Source: JANMZO01 sp031383405
GTDB taxonomy: Bacteria; Actinomycetota; Acidimicrobiia; Acidimicrobiales; JANYDT01
Reading direction: 5' to 3'
DNA: 64,000 nt
Assembly: GCA_031383405.1 (NCBI GenBank)
Contig: JANMZO010000022.1
Coordinates: 1-64,000 of the forward strand
Shown here: piece after piece, positions 46,552 to 55,928 of the stretch
Numbering within the stretch: the stretch's first letter is position 1
How the letters are laid out: each line of letters opens with the position of its first letter
Notes under the pieces: generated by a model
The model's input: the letters and a program-made list of their open reading frames with translations, nothing else
Told to the model about the DNA's origin: nothing
The model's database searches: none
Position numbers and translations under genes: made by a program

Positions 46552-47603
46552 TGCGCGTTCGTGGTCCGCTGGCTCCCGGTGCGTTGCGCAAATTCGCGCG
46601 CACCGGACCACGTCACACCGACGACGAAGCGGATCAATCGGGTTCCGCGCGGGCTACTTCGGCTTCGCGATGTGACCTTTCGGCGCAGGTCGGTTCGGTA
46701 CGCCTTCCCAACCCGGTGATGACCGCCGCCGGTACGTCGGGGCATGGCGCGGAGTTGGCCGGCTACTTCGATCTAGGCGAGTTGGGGGCCATTGTGGTGA
46801 AGTCGCTGTCAGCGGAACCTTGGGAGGGTAACCCGGCCCCTCGCGTCAGTGAAGTCGACGCCGGGATGATCAACTCGGTCGGTCTGCAGAACGCCGGTAT
46901 CGATCACTGGATAGCCAACGACCTTCCGAAGTTGAAAGCGGCGAACGCCCGAATAGTGGTCAGCGTCTGGGGTTTCAGCATCGACGCATATGAGAAGGTG
47001 GCCAGGGCGCTGCGAGGCGTGGCCGGGCTCACGGCCGTCGAGGTCAATGTGAGCTGCCCGAACATTGAGGACCGCCGACACATGTTCGCCCACTCGCCCG
47101 AAGGCACCACGGAGGTGCTCAAAGCGGTTCGGAGCGGCCTCGGGTCCCGTGGCGGGGAAACGGGTCTCCCCATCTGGGCAAAGCTCAGCCCCAACGTCAC
47201 GTCGCTCACCGATATCTGCGGTGCCGCGCTCGACGCCGGTGCCGAGGCGCTCACGCTGACCAACACCGTCATGGGTATGCGCATTGATGTCGAGTCCCGA
47301 CGGCCTGCGCTCGGCGCCGGGGGAGGTGGGCTTTCGGGTCCGGCTATCCGGCCGGTCGCGGTGCGAGCCGTATACGAGACCAGGAAGATGTTTCCGAACG
47401 CACCGATCATTGGTGTCGGGGGAGTCGCCCATGGCGTTGATGCTGTGGAGTTTTTGTTGGCCGGTGCCAACGCTATCGAGGTCGGGACCGCTACGTTTTA
47501 CTCACCGACAGCACCGTTGCGTGTTCGAAACGAGTTGCAAGCGTGGTGCGAAAAACACCACGTAAACACCCTGAACGAGTTGATTGGAGCAGCACATGGT
47601 TGA
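46551..47603 (+). CDS. pyrD: dihydroorotate dehydrogenase, class 1B-like
   Basis: A 350 aa FMN enzyme oxidising dihydroorotate. AAGTSGHGAELAGYF and VVKSLSAEPWEGNPAPR form the FMN/substrate region, and the catalytic base is Cys169 in NVSCPN, typical of class 1B. IIGVGGVAHGVDAVEFLLAGA binds the FMN phosphate. Class 1B enzymes normally work with the electron-transfer subunit PyrK, which is absent between carB and pyrD here. The ATG overlaps the carB stop (TGATG). The N-terminus has about 40 extra polar residues. Confidence 0.93.
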
Positions 47604-48330
47604 TTTCCCGGAGCCCCTCGAAGCTGGTAGCGCGGGTGCTGAAGCGATTCGGTCGCAACTCGCACTGGCGCTCGACGTCGACGACTCCGTCGCGGCAATG
47701 CAACTCGCGCGGGAACTTCGCCCGTGGTTCGGTGTTGCGAAGGTCGGCCTGGAACTCTTCACGGCAGCCGGCCCTGATGTCGTGGCCCATCTGATCGGCG
47801 AAGGCTTCGACGTGTTTCTCGATCTCAAGATGGTTGACATCCCGACCACGGTCGGCAAAGCGGCCAAAGTCGTCGGCTCGCTCGGGGTGAAGTACCTCAC
47901 CATGTACGCCCACGGTGGTTCCGACATGCTCCGGGCCGGTACCGAGGGGATGCTGGAGGGTGCGTCGTTGGCTGGCCTCGAGCCGCCGACCCCGCTCGCT
48001 GTGACGATACTGACCAGCGATGACACCGCCCCCGACCATATCCTCGGCAAACGGCTCATGCTCGCCATGGAAGGTGGTTGCAAGGGTGTCGTATGCGCGG
48101 CCGGCGACCTTCGCGAGGTCCGCCAGTTGGCCCCTCGCATGGCCACGATCGTGCCCGGGATCCGGCCCGGGTTGGCCCTCACCCACGACCAGGCCCGAGC
48201 CGCCACGCCAGCCGAAGCTATCGCCGCGGGCGCAAGTGTGCTCGTCATCGGTCGGGCCGTGACGCAGGCGGCGAACCGCCGAGACGCCGCCTCCCGCATA
48301 GCGGCCGAGGCCCTTGCCGCCCGGGTCTGA
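47596..48330 (+). CDS. pyrF: orotidine 5'-phosphate decarboxylase
   Basis: A 244 aa TIM-barrel enzyme finishing UMP synthesis. LALALDVDD and the catalytic FLDLKMVDIPTTV (Asp-x-Lys-x2-Asp) are intact, with IVPGIRPG as the phosphate loop. The ATG at 47596 lies within the last codons of pyrD (8-base overlap); a TTG at 47584 is an alternative. It is the last intact gene of the pyr operon. Confidence 0.95.
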   Translation: MVDFPEPLEAGSAGAEAIRSQLALALDVDDSVAAMQLARELRPWFGVAKVGLELFTAAGPDVVAHLIGEGFDVFLDLKMVDIPTTVGKAAKVVGSLGVKYLTMYAHGGSDMLRAGTEGMLEGASLAGLEPPTPLAVTILTSDDTAPDHILGKRLMLAMEGGCKGVVCAAGDLREVRQLAPRMATIVPGIRPGLALTHDQARAATPAEAIAAGASVLVIGRAVTQAANRRDAASRIAAEALAARV

Positions 48331-48419
48331 GCCGGAGGCTGGGTCGGGGGTCGTATTGCCCCGAACGGTGGCCCCCCGTCCATCACCGACACAGGGATGC
48401 TCCCTGTCGGCGTCGGCCG

Positions 48420-49214
48420 TTCCCCATCTCGGCGCCAAACTCGACATCCACGAGGAATACGCCGCCGACAGCGCCGCCCCACGTCTTACCGAACTTCCCC
48501 ACGCAACCCTTTGTTGTGACCCGCTCTTTGAACGCCCTCTGCAACTGGGAATGACCGTGGCCAACAACCCTGTCGCTCGTCCTAATGAGAACGGCATGTG
48601 CAGTTCACGTCCTTTATCCGTGTAGGGGACGGCGACGTGCAGCTCTCCGCTGGAGAGGTTGACGACATCCTTGCTGCACGAAGCCAACGAGACGACAGTC
48701 GCCGACCGGCTCCCGAAGGTGCCCAGCTTTCTCGGCGTGCCATTGTCGACCTGTACGGGCGGCAGTCCAAGAGTCGCGACGCGACGCTCCGGCGGCTCGG
48801 AATCTGTGTCGATGACGGAACCCCCGCACTTGCTGGCTGGCTTCTGCTTGGAGATGAGCCGGCGGCGCGGAGCCCGATCGCTCGCGTGGCATGTATGAGC
48901 AGTCCGCGTCCGGGTGATCCAGTGGTGCACGCCAGCGGGGTGTTCATGTCGAGGGCACGATCGGTGAGTTGATCGATGGGGTCATGGAGTGGCTTGAACG
49001 TGAACTCGGTGTTGTTCAAGTCAGCAAGCGCGGGACGATGGTCGACGAACTTGACTTCCCAGCGGAAGCACTTCGCGAAGCGATCTCGAACGCATTGATC
49101 CACCGAAGCCTCGGCCCAATCTCGGAGTCGACAACCATCGGCGTTCGCGTCACACCCGCGACAGTGGAAATCACCAGTGCCTACAAACTCACCACCTCGG
49201 CCGCCGCCAACTAG
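48420..49214 (+). pseudogene. decayed ATP-binding regulator (AlbA_2 / HATPase_c_4 type)
   Basis: Fragments in at least three frames together resemble RecG-like ATP-binding transcriptional regulators: FTSFIRVGDGDVQLSAGEVDDIL and GTPALAGWLLLGDEP (frame starting 48598), then IDGVMEWLERELG and ALREAISNALIHRSLGP (frame starting 48969). Frame breaks are near 48599 and 48945, and the C-terminus is cut after VEITS. The 5' limit is uncertain; sequence before 48598 is only weakly supported. Confidence 0.6.
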
Positions 49215-49330
49215 AGCGGCACCGAGACTGACTGTTCGGCAGGTTCCGTTCTTGAATACTTCGTAGTTCTCGGAATATCGATCTCGAAGTAGCCGAGTGT
49301 CCAAGAAGAGCACGCTTCGGGGAGGGTCTG

Positions 49331-49462
49331 GTGACGGAGCATGGGTCCACGACTGAAGCGGCGCGACCCTCGGGAACGGTGACGTTTCTGTTTACGGACG
49401 TGCAAGGTTCCACGCCGTCGCTGGGAACTTCCCCTTTCTCGCACCCAGTGTTGTTGCAGTGA
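49331..49462 (+). pseudogene. remnant of a class III adenylate/guanylate cyclase N-terminus
   Basis: A 43-codon frame from GTG 49331 includes GTVTFLFTDVQGSTPSL, the start of the catalytic domain in many actinobacterial cyclase-regulator proteins. The sequence then diverges and stops at 49460-49462. The rest of the gene is missing. Confidence 0.6.
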
Positions 49463-49609
49463 TGAGTGGCGACTTCGAACGGTGGTCGCGGCCGCCAGTC
49501 CGGCACGATCGGCTACGGCCGTCAGTGCACGCCGATCCGCACACCGGACGATAACGCAACATTCATCAGCCGGTCGTCGCACCGAGGACGGAACAGGTCT
49601 CGTGTTCGC

Positions 49610-49670
49610 GTTCGATGCCCAGCGCCCCAAGTTAAGAAAGGGGTCGAGCGCTGGGGAACGAACTTTTTTT
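49610..49670 (+). terminator. strong intrinsic terminator upstream of mihF
   Basis: GTTCGATGCCCAGCGC (49610-49625) pairs with GCGCTGGGGAACGAAC (49648-49663), 14 of 16, followed by seven Ts (49664-49670). The loop holds an inner CCCC/GGGG stem. It isolates mihF from upstream transcription. Confidence 0.8.
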
Positions 49671-49714
49671 GTGTTCAGACAACGGATTGCCACCGTTTGG
49701 GAAACCGTGGCCGC

Positions 49715-49720
49715 TAGCCT
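49715..49720 (+). promoter_or_regulatory. -10 box of mihF (leaderless)
   Basis: TAGCCT lies at -13 to -8 of the ATG at 49728, 45 bp after the terminator T-tract. Confidence 0.55.
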
Positions 49721-49727
49721 CAAATCC

Positions 49728-50042
49728 ATGTCACTTCCTCCCGCACTGTCGACCGAAACCCGTATGGCCGCTCTCGAAAAGGCGGCCGAAGTACGCCGTG
49801 CGCGCGCCGAGTTGAAAGACCGTCTGAAGATGGGGTCGGTCTCGCTCCAAGAGGTCCTTGACGCCGCCTCGAACGACGAGATGATCGGCAAGACCAAGAT
49901 GCTGACCGTTCTCGAGTCGCTTCCGGGCCTCGGCAAGGTCAAGGCCCGTCGCCTTCTCGACGAAATCGGTATTGCCGATACCCGTCGTGTGCGGGGCCTG
50001 GGAGACAACCAGCGTCGCCGTCTCCTCGAATCCGTTAGCTGA
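49728..50042 (+). CDS. mihF: actinobacterial integration host factor
   Basis: A 104 aa nucleoid-associated protein of the mIHF family, unrelated in fold to E. coli IHF. The basic helix AAEVRRARAELKDRLKMG and the helix-two-turn-helix LESLPGLGKVKARRLLDEIGI bind DNA. The frame is open upstream, but homologues start at this ATG and a -10 box supports it. Its place ahead of gmk-rpoZ-coaBC is typical for actinobacteria. Confidence 0.93.
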   Translation: MSLPPALSTETRMAALEKAAEVRRARAELKDRLKMGSVSLQEVLDAASNDEMIGKTKMLTVLESLPGLGKVKARRLLDEIGIADTRRVRGLGDNQRRRLLESVS

Positions 50043-50099
50043 CCGGCCTTCGTTTTTTGCGTCGCCTCCGCACCGCTGTCGTCCGAGAACGGTAGTTCT

Positions 50100-50666
50100 G
50101 TGGAGCCCATCATTTTCGTCCTCTCGGGGCCATCAGGCACCGGCAAGGGAACGATCGTCGACGCCCTGGTCGGTGACGACGAAACCCTGTGGTTGAGTCG
50201 CTCCTGGACCACCCGCAACCGACGCAAGAACGAATCGCCTTACGCCTACCGCTTCGTAGACGGAGAAACGTTTCGTCGCCACATCGCAGAACAAGGCTTC
50301 GTCGAATACGCGGAGGTGTTCGGCAACTTCTATGGGACGCCAGTGCCGACACCCCCTGCGGGCTGCGACGTTGTACTTGAAATCGATGTCCAGGGCGCCG
50401 TCCAGGTCCGGGAAAAGTATCCTGACGCCGTGCTGATCTTCGTGGAGCCACCCAACCGGGAGGCCCAGGAAGCTCGACTCCGGTCGCGGGGAGACGACGA
50501 CGTGGTCATCGCTAAGCGCCTCGCCAAAGCCGAGGCGGAAGAAGAAATCGGGCACCGGATTGCCAACCACGTCGTGGTAAATGACCGGCTTGAGCGGGCG
50601 GTGGCCGAAGTGGCTGGTATCGTGGAGGGCTACCGCGCATCGCGCGCGGCTCAAACCGGCTGGTAG
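50100..50666 (+). CDS. gmk: guanylate kinase
   Basis: A 188 aa kinase phosphorylating GMP. P-loop LSGPSGTGKGTIV, GMP-site SRSWTTRNRRKNE, and FVEYAEVFGNFYGTP are intact. The start is GTG at 50100, giving MEPIIFVLSGPSG. It sits 57 nt after mihF and 122 nt before rpoZ. Confidence 0.94.
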   Translation: MEPIIFVLSGPSGTGKGTIVDALVGDDETLWLSRSWTTRNRRKNESPYAYRFVDGETFRRHIAEQGFVEYAEVFGNFYGTPVPTPPAGCDVVLEIDVQGAVQVREKYPDAVLIFVEPPNREAQEARLRSRGDDDVVIAKRLAKAEAEEEIGHRIANHVVVNDRLERAVAEVAGIVEGYRASRAAQTGW

Positions 50667-50719
50667 TTGCAGGCCTGCATCTTGTCGGCTCCGCAATGAT
50701 CCAGTTCCCGAGTGTTCCG

Positions 50720-50770
50720 GCAGTACCCGCAGTAATCCAGCAGTACCAATCGCAGAAGAACCAATCGCAA
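50720..50770 (+). repeat. short direct repeats in the rpoZ leader
   Basis: GCAGTA occurs three times (50720-50745) and ACCAATCGCA twice, 15 nt apart, just before the rpoZ start. The frame is open through them, as in the coding repeats elsewhere in the window. Confidence 0.55.
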
Positions 50771-50788
50771 GAAGAACGAGGCAGCACC

Positions 50789-51079
50789 ATGACTCAGCGC
50801 CGCGCAACAATGATCAACCCCGCAATCGAAGATCTTCTGGCGAGGGTCGACTCGAAGTTTACGTTGGTTACCGTCTCGGCTAAGCGGGCCCGCCAAATCA
50901 ACTCGTACTTCAATCAACTCGGCGACGGCCGTGGCGCAATGATTCCCCCGCAGGTGGCCTCGGTCAGCCGTAAACCACTGTCGATTGCCCTTGAAGAGAT
51001 CGTCGCGCAAAAGATCGAATACACCCGGATCACTCCCGACGTGCCGGCGGAGCCCGTCGCTGCAGCTGCGGCCGAGTAA
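50789..51079 (+). CDS. rpoZ: RNA polymerase omega subunit
   Basis: A 96 aa protein with INPAIEDLLARVDSKFTLVTVSAKRARQIN and a central RKPLSIALEEIVAQKI, the omega signature; it stabilises beta-prime. GAGG seven bases before the ATG at 50789 supports this start over the in-frame ATG at 50696. The tail is Ala-rich. Confidence 0.92.
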   Translation: MTQRRATMINPAIEDLLARVDSKFTLVTVSAKRARQINSYFNQLGDGRGAMIPPQVASVSRKPLSIALEEIVAQKIEYTRITPDVPAEPVAAAAAE

Positions 51080-51169
51080 CTGCTCGGCCTACGAGTCCCC
51101 GTTACCCAGCGTCGTTGACCCGTCGATACGTCGATGGCCGAGGGTAGGGGTCCCAGGTTGTCATCAACC

Positions 51170-52387
51170 ATGCCGTCTCCGTCGCCTGACCTGAGCAGCA
51201 TCGCGGGCAAGCGGATTGTCCTCGGCGTAAGCGGAGGCATTGCCGCGTACAAGGCCGTCGAAATCTGCCGACGCCTCGTCGATGCCGGAGCGTTCGTTTC
51301 GCCCGTTCTCACCGAAGACGCTCTCCGCTTCATCGGGAAATTGACCTTCGACGCGCTCGGGTCCGAACCAGCGCAGGTGCACCTCTGGGGCGGGGAAAAC
51401 CCGATTCCCCACACGAAACTCGGGCAGAATGCGGACCTGATCGTGATCGCCCCAGCCACTGCCCGAGTTCTGGCCAAGTACACGGCTGGGTTGTCCGACG
51501 ATCTGCTCACGGCCACGTTGCTGGCTACCCGGGCTCCGGTTCTGGTCTGTCCGGCGATGCATACCGAAATGTGGGAGCACCCATCGGTACAGGAGAACCT
51601 GGTCACGCTGCGGCGTCGCGGTGTGCATGTTCTGGAACCCGAGAGCGGTCGGCTTGCCGGTGGCGACAGCGGGGCTGGGCGCCTGGCGAACCCGGCCGCC
51701 GTCGTTGTAGCTGTGGCCGGAGTGTTGGCTATCGGCTGCGATCTCGTCGGACGCCGGGTCCTTGTGAGCGCCGGTGGTACCCGGGAGCCGATCGACCCCG
51801 TTCGTTTCATCGGCAACCGCTCCAGTGGCAAACAGGGCTACGCCGTCGCTTTCGAGGCACGTTGTCGGGGGGCCGAGGTCGTGATTGTGAGCACCGTAAA
51901 GCTGGCTGCCCCCTCTGGCGTCCGGGTCGTGTCGGTTGAAACGGCCGCGCAGATGCACGACGCGATGATGGCCGAATCCGAAGCGGCCGACATCATCGTG
52001 ATGAGCGCGGCGGTCGCCGACTTTCGACCCAAGCTGGTGGCCGAATCGAAGATCAAGAAGCAGGGTGGGGCTCCCGAGGTAATCCTTGAACCGACGGTCG
52101 ACATTCTGGCCGCGTTGGGAAAAGTTAAGCGCGCAAATCAAGTGCTGGTAGGTTTCGCCGCTGAGACCAATGACCTGGTCGCCAACGCACTCGAAAAGGT
52201 GAAGCGGAAGAACCTTGACCTGATCGTGGCCAACGACGTGAGCGCCCCCGGCGTCGGGTTCGAACACGAAACGAACGCCGTCACGATCCTTGATCGCCTT
52301 GGTGGTTGCGAATCAATTTCCCTCACCGACAAGCGCGAGATCGCCCGTCAGGTGATCGACCGCGCCGTGTGGTTCGCCAACTCCTGA
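51170..52387 (+). CDS. coaBC: phosphopantothenoylcysteine decarboxylase / phosphopantothenate-cysteine ligase
   Basis: A 405 aa bifunctional enzyme for coenzyme A synthesis. The flavin decarboxylase half has GVSGGIAAYKAVE, the catalytic His in PHTKLGQNADL, and PAMHTEMW. The usual Cys in the substrate-clamp region is Gly (LAGGDSGAGRLA), as in some actinobacteria. The ligase half has GGTREPIDPVRFIGNRSSGK and AAVADFRP. An in-frame ATG at 51134 is an alternative start. Confidence 0.93.
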   Translation: MPSPSPDLSSIAGKRIVLGVSGGIAAYKAVEICRRLVDAGAFVSPVLTEDALRFIGKLTFDALGSEPAQVHLWGGENPIPHTKLGQNADLIVIAPATARVLAKYTAGLSDDLLTATLLATRAPVLVCPAMHTEMWEHPSVQENLVTLRRRGVHVLEPESGRLAGGDSGAGRLANPAAVVVAVAGVLAIGCDLVGRRVLVSAGGTREPIDPVRFIGNRSSGKQGYAVAFEARCRGAEVVIVSTVKLAAPSGVRVVSVETAAQMHDAMMAESEAADIIVMSAAVADFRPKLVAESKIKKQGGAPEVILEPTVDILAALGKVKRANQVLVGFAAETNDLVANALEKVKRKNLDLIVANDVSAPGVGFEHETNAVTILDRLGGCESISLTDKREIARQVIDRAVWFANS

Positions 52388-52619
52388 GTCCGGTCGGGGC
52401 GAAGCAAGGTCGTTGCGCGCAATGCTGGCCCGGTCCTTCCCATCCATCCTGCGGCGGACGCTTAGGCCGACCGGCTCAACTCGGCACAGGCTCACCTGGG
52501 TCGATGTGACCAAATCATCTCTGAGTCCTCGTTTGTCGCCGTACTTCGCTGGTAACGTTCCAACCTCAACCACCACCGATGTGCACTAGCGCACTCGGCT
52601 CTTCAAAAGGGGTTCACTC
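52388..52619 (+). promoter_or_regulatory. metK leader region
   Basis: 232 nt with no gene. A possible -10 TAACGT near 52552 and a strong Shine-Dalgarno AAAAGGGG at 52604 precede metK. No SAM-riboswitch core was recognised. Confidence 0.35.
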
Positions 52620-53813
<1,194 letters not shown>

Positions 53814-53861
53814 GCCTTGCCCCTCGGCGCACGAGTGGTCGCGGGTGTCATACCCGTTCGG

Positions 53862-53867
53862 TAAGGT
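53862..53867 (+). promoter_or_regulatory. -10 box of priA (leaderless)
   Basis: TAAGGT at -13 to -8 of the ATG at 53875. Confidence 0.5.
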
Positions 53868-53874
53868 CGGTCGT

Positions 53875-55881
53875 ATGGATCGAACTGTTGAACGCCGGGT
53901 CGTTCGGGTGTTGCCCGACGAACCCGGTCTGAACAAGACGTTCGATTATTTCCTACCCAAAGACTTCCACGACACGCCGTCGACCGCACCCGACCCGGCC
54001 CCTCCCGCGTCGACCCGGTTGGTGGCTACCGAACAATCCCCCGCCCACACAACGGGCGTCTCACCTTCCGCTTTTCAAGCATCCGCAGCCAAACACACTT
54101 CCGCTGAACACTCTTCCGCTGAACACATTTCCGCTGAACACACTTCCGCCAAACACATCGTCGATGGTGCCGAGCTCATCAAGCTCGGCACCATTGTGCG
54201 TTTTTCACTCGCCGGCCGACGGGTCGGGGGTTGGATTGTGGGCGTCGACGTCGAGCCGGCCACTGAACCCGCCAAACTCAAGGCGCTTTCGAAGGTGTCG
54301 GGCCTCGGCCCGAGCGAGGAGCTGCTGTCACTCGCAAAATGGGCCGCGTGGCGTTGGTGGGGGAAGCCGGCCCATTTTCTGCGCACCGCATCACCCGATC
54401 ATGTCGTGCGGGGCCTCCCTCCGGTCCGGCCATTTGACCCCGCGCTCCTTTCGGTCAACGCCGTTCTCGACGACATGGGTGACCTGGCTGCCGACGTGTT
54501 CTACCCGTCCGATGATTCCGATGTCGCCCACGGGCCGGTCGTTGTGCGGATGGCACCTTCGTTCGATCCCTATCCGCTACTGGTTGAGGCGGCGCGGTTT
54601 GTTGCCCCTAAGGGACTACTCGTGATTGCTACATCCCTCGCAAGTGCCGCCCATCTCGCCCGGCGTTTGCGAAGGGCCGGTGCACCGGTTGCGTTGTTGC
54701 CGACCGAGTGGGCGCGGGCCGCGGCCGGAGGGTGCATTGTTGTCGGAGCCCGGTCGGCGGCCTGGGCGCCGATCCCCGATGCAGCCGCGATAGTCGTACT
54801 GGACGAACACGATGAGGTTCACAAGCAGGAGCAAACACCGGCGTGGAACGCCCGTGATGTTGCGGTTGAACGAGGGCACCGGCTGCGAATTCCTGTGGTG
54901 CTCACCTCGCCGATCCCTTCGGTCGAGGCCCTGTCGATTCCCGGGGTGCGGGTGGTTGAGCCTTCTCGATCCGTCGAGCGGCGTGGTTGGCCACGGATCG
55001 ATGTGATCGACCGGGCCCAGGAAGATCCGGCCCGGCAGGGGATCGTGAGTGATCGGCTGGTGTCGCTACTGCGTAGCAACGACCGGGTCGTGTTGGTGCT
55101 CAACCGGACCGGTCGGGCGAAGCTCCTGGCGTGCGTGGCATGTGGAGCGCTGTGCCGATGTGAGCATTGCGACGGCGCAATGGCAATGCCGAGTGACTCA
55201 TCGTCCTTGGTGTGTCAGCGTTGCGAACGCGATCGTCCACCGCTTTGCGCGTCGTGTGGAGCCGGCAGGTTAAAGAACGTCCGGGTCGGGGTCACCCGCG
55301 CACGCGAGGAATTGGAGGCCCTGGCGTTGAGGCCCGTGGGCGAGATGACCGCCACTTCGCCCGACCCGCACGACAGCATCCGGGTGATCGTGGGAACAGA
55401 GGCAGCGTTGCACCGGGTCGGTGCGGCCGACGCGGTGGTGTTCCTCGACTTCGATGGCGAACTGCTCGCGCCCCGGTACCGCGCTGCGGAGGAGGCGATG
55501 CACCTGTTGGTTCTGGCCACCCGGCTGACGGGCGGTAAAGGAGACGACGGTCGGGTCTTCATCCAGACCCGCCAGCCCGATCATCCGGTCGTCAAGGCTG
55601 CGGTGTTGGGCGACCCGTCTCGGGTCATGGCCGGCCAACTGGCGCTGCGACAATTGCTGGGTTTCCCCCCGACGAAGGCCGTCGCGGCCGTCAGCGGCGC
55701 CGGTGCCGAAGTGGTCGCGGAAACGGTGCGATCGCTTGAGCCGACGATCCGGGTGGAGGGGCCGGCCGGCGGCCCGTACCTGCTCAAGGCGCCAACCCAG
55801 GCCGTGCTGTGCGGCGTGCTCGCGAAGGTGGAGCGACCGGCCGAACGTGTACGGGTCGAGGTCGACCCACTCCGCATCTGA
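53875..55881 (+). CDS. priA: primosomal protein N', helicase-inactive type
   Basis: A 668 aa PriA homologue. The N-terminal DNA-binding domain is interrupted by a 90-residue polar insertion with a SAEHx pentapeptide repeat. In the helicase core no GxxGSGKT Walker A is visible; the box II position reads VVLDEHDEVHKQEQ. Eight zinc-binding Cys are kept (CVACGALCRCEHC and CQRCERDRPPLCASC). Loss of ATPase motifs is a known feature of actinobacterial PriA, which may act only as a loading scaffold. Confidence 0.88.
   Translation: MDRTVERRVVRVLPDEPGLNKTFDYFLPKDFHDTPSTAPDPAPPASTRLVATEQSPAHTTGVSPSAFQASAAKHTSAEHSSAEHISAEHTSAKHIVDGAELIKLGTIVRFSLAGRRVGGWIVGVDVEPATEPAKLKALSKVSGLGPSEELLSLAKWAAWRWWGKPAHFLRTASPDHVVRGLPPVRPFDPALLSVNAVLDDMGDLAADVFYPSDDSDVAHGPVVVRMAPSFDPYPLLVEAARFVAPKGLLVIATSLASAAHLARRLRRAGAPVALLPTEWARAAAGGCIVVGARSAAWAPIPDAAAIVVLDEHDEVHKQEQTPAWNARDVAVERGHRLRIPVVLTSPIPSVEALSIPGVRVVEPSRSVERRGWPRIDVIDRAQEDPARQGIVSDRLVSLLRSNDRVVLVLNRTGRAKLLACVACGALCRCEHCDGAMAMPSDSSSLVCQRCERDRPPLCASCGAGRLKNVRVGVTRAREELEALALRPVGEMTATSPDPHDSIRVIVGTEAALHRVGAADAVVFLDFDGELLAPRYRAAEEAMHLLVLATRLTGGKGDDGRVFIQTRQPDHPVVKAAVLGDPSRVMAGQLALRQLLGFPPTKAVAAVSGAGAEVVAETVRSLEPTIRVEGPAGGPYLLKAPTQAVLCGVLAKVERPAERVRVEVDPLRI
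54081..54160 (+). repeat. 15-nt in-frame tandem repeat in priA
   Basis: TTCCGC recurs at exactly 15-nt steps (54099, 54114, 54129, 54144) within units such as TTCCGCTGAACACAC, with a degenerate copy before them. It encodes S-A-E-H-x repeats. Confidence 0.9.
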
Positions 55882-55886
55882 CCGGG

Positions 55887-55928
55887 CCGCCCCGTTGATC
55901 GTTTCCGCGCCAAACGATCAACGGGCGG
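55887..55928. terminator. bidirectional hairpin between priA and the S41 peptidase
   Basis: The left arm at 55887-55904 pairs with 55912-55928 over 17 bp with a single bulged C, around a 7-nt loop. The stem centre is GTTGATCGTTT. It starts 6 nt after the priA stop and includes the stop codon of the convergent peptidase gene. Confidence 0.7.

Noticed and set aside
47491..48930. A 479-codon minus-strand frame over pyrD end, pyrF and the decayed island
   Set aside because: It spans an intact antisense gene and unrelated sequence; the composition is that of a shadow frame.
49331..49462. A functional small protein starting VTEHGS
   Set aside because: Its only recognisable part is the first strand of a cyclase domain that cannot function alone; treated as a remnant.
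52388..52619. SAM riboswitch in the metK leader
   Set aside because: No recognisable SAM-I, SAM-II, SAM-IV or SAH core could be found by eye.
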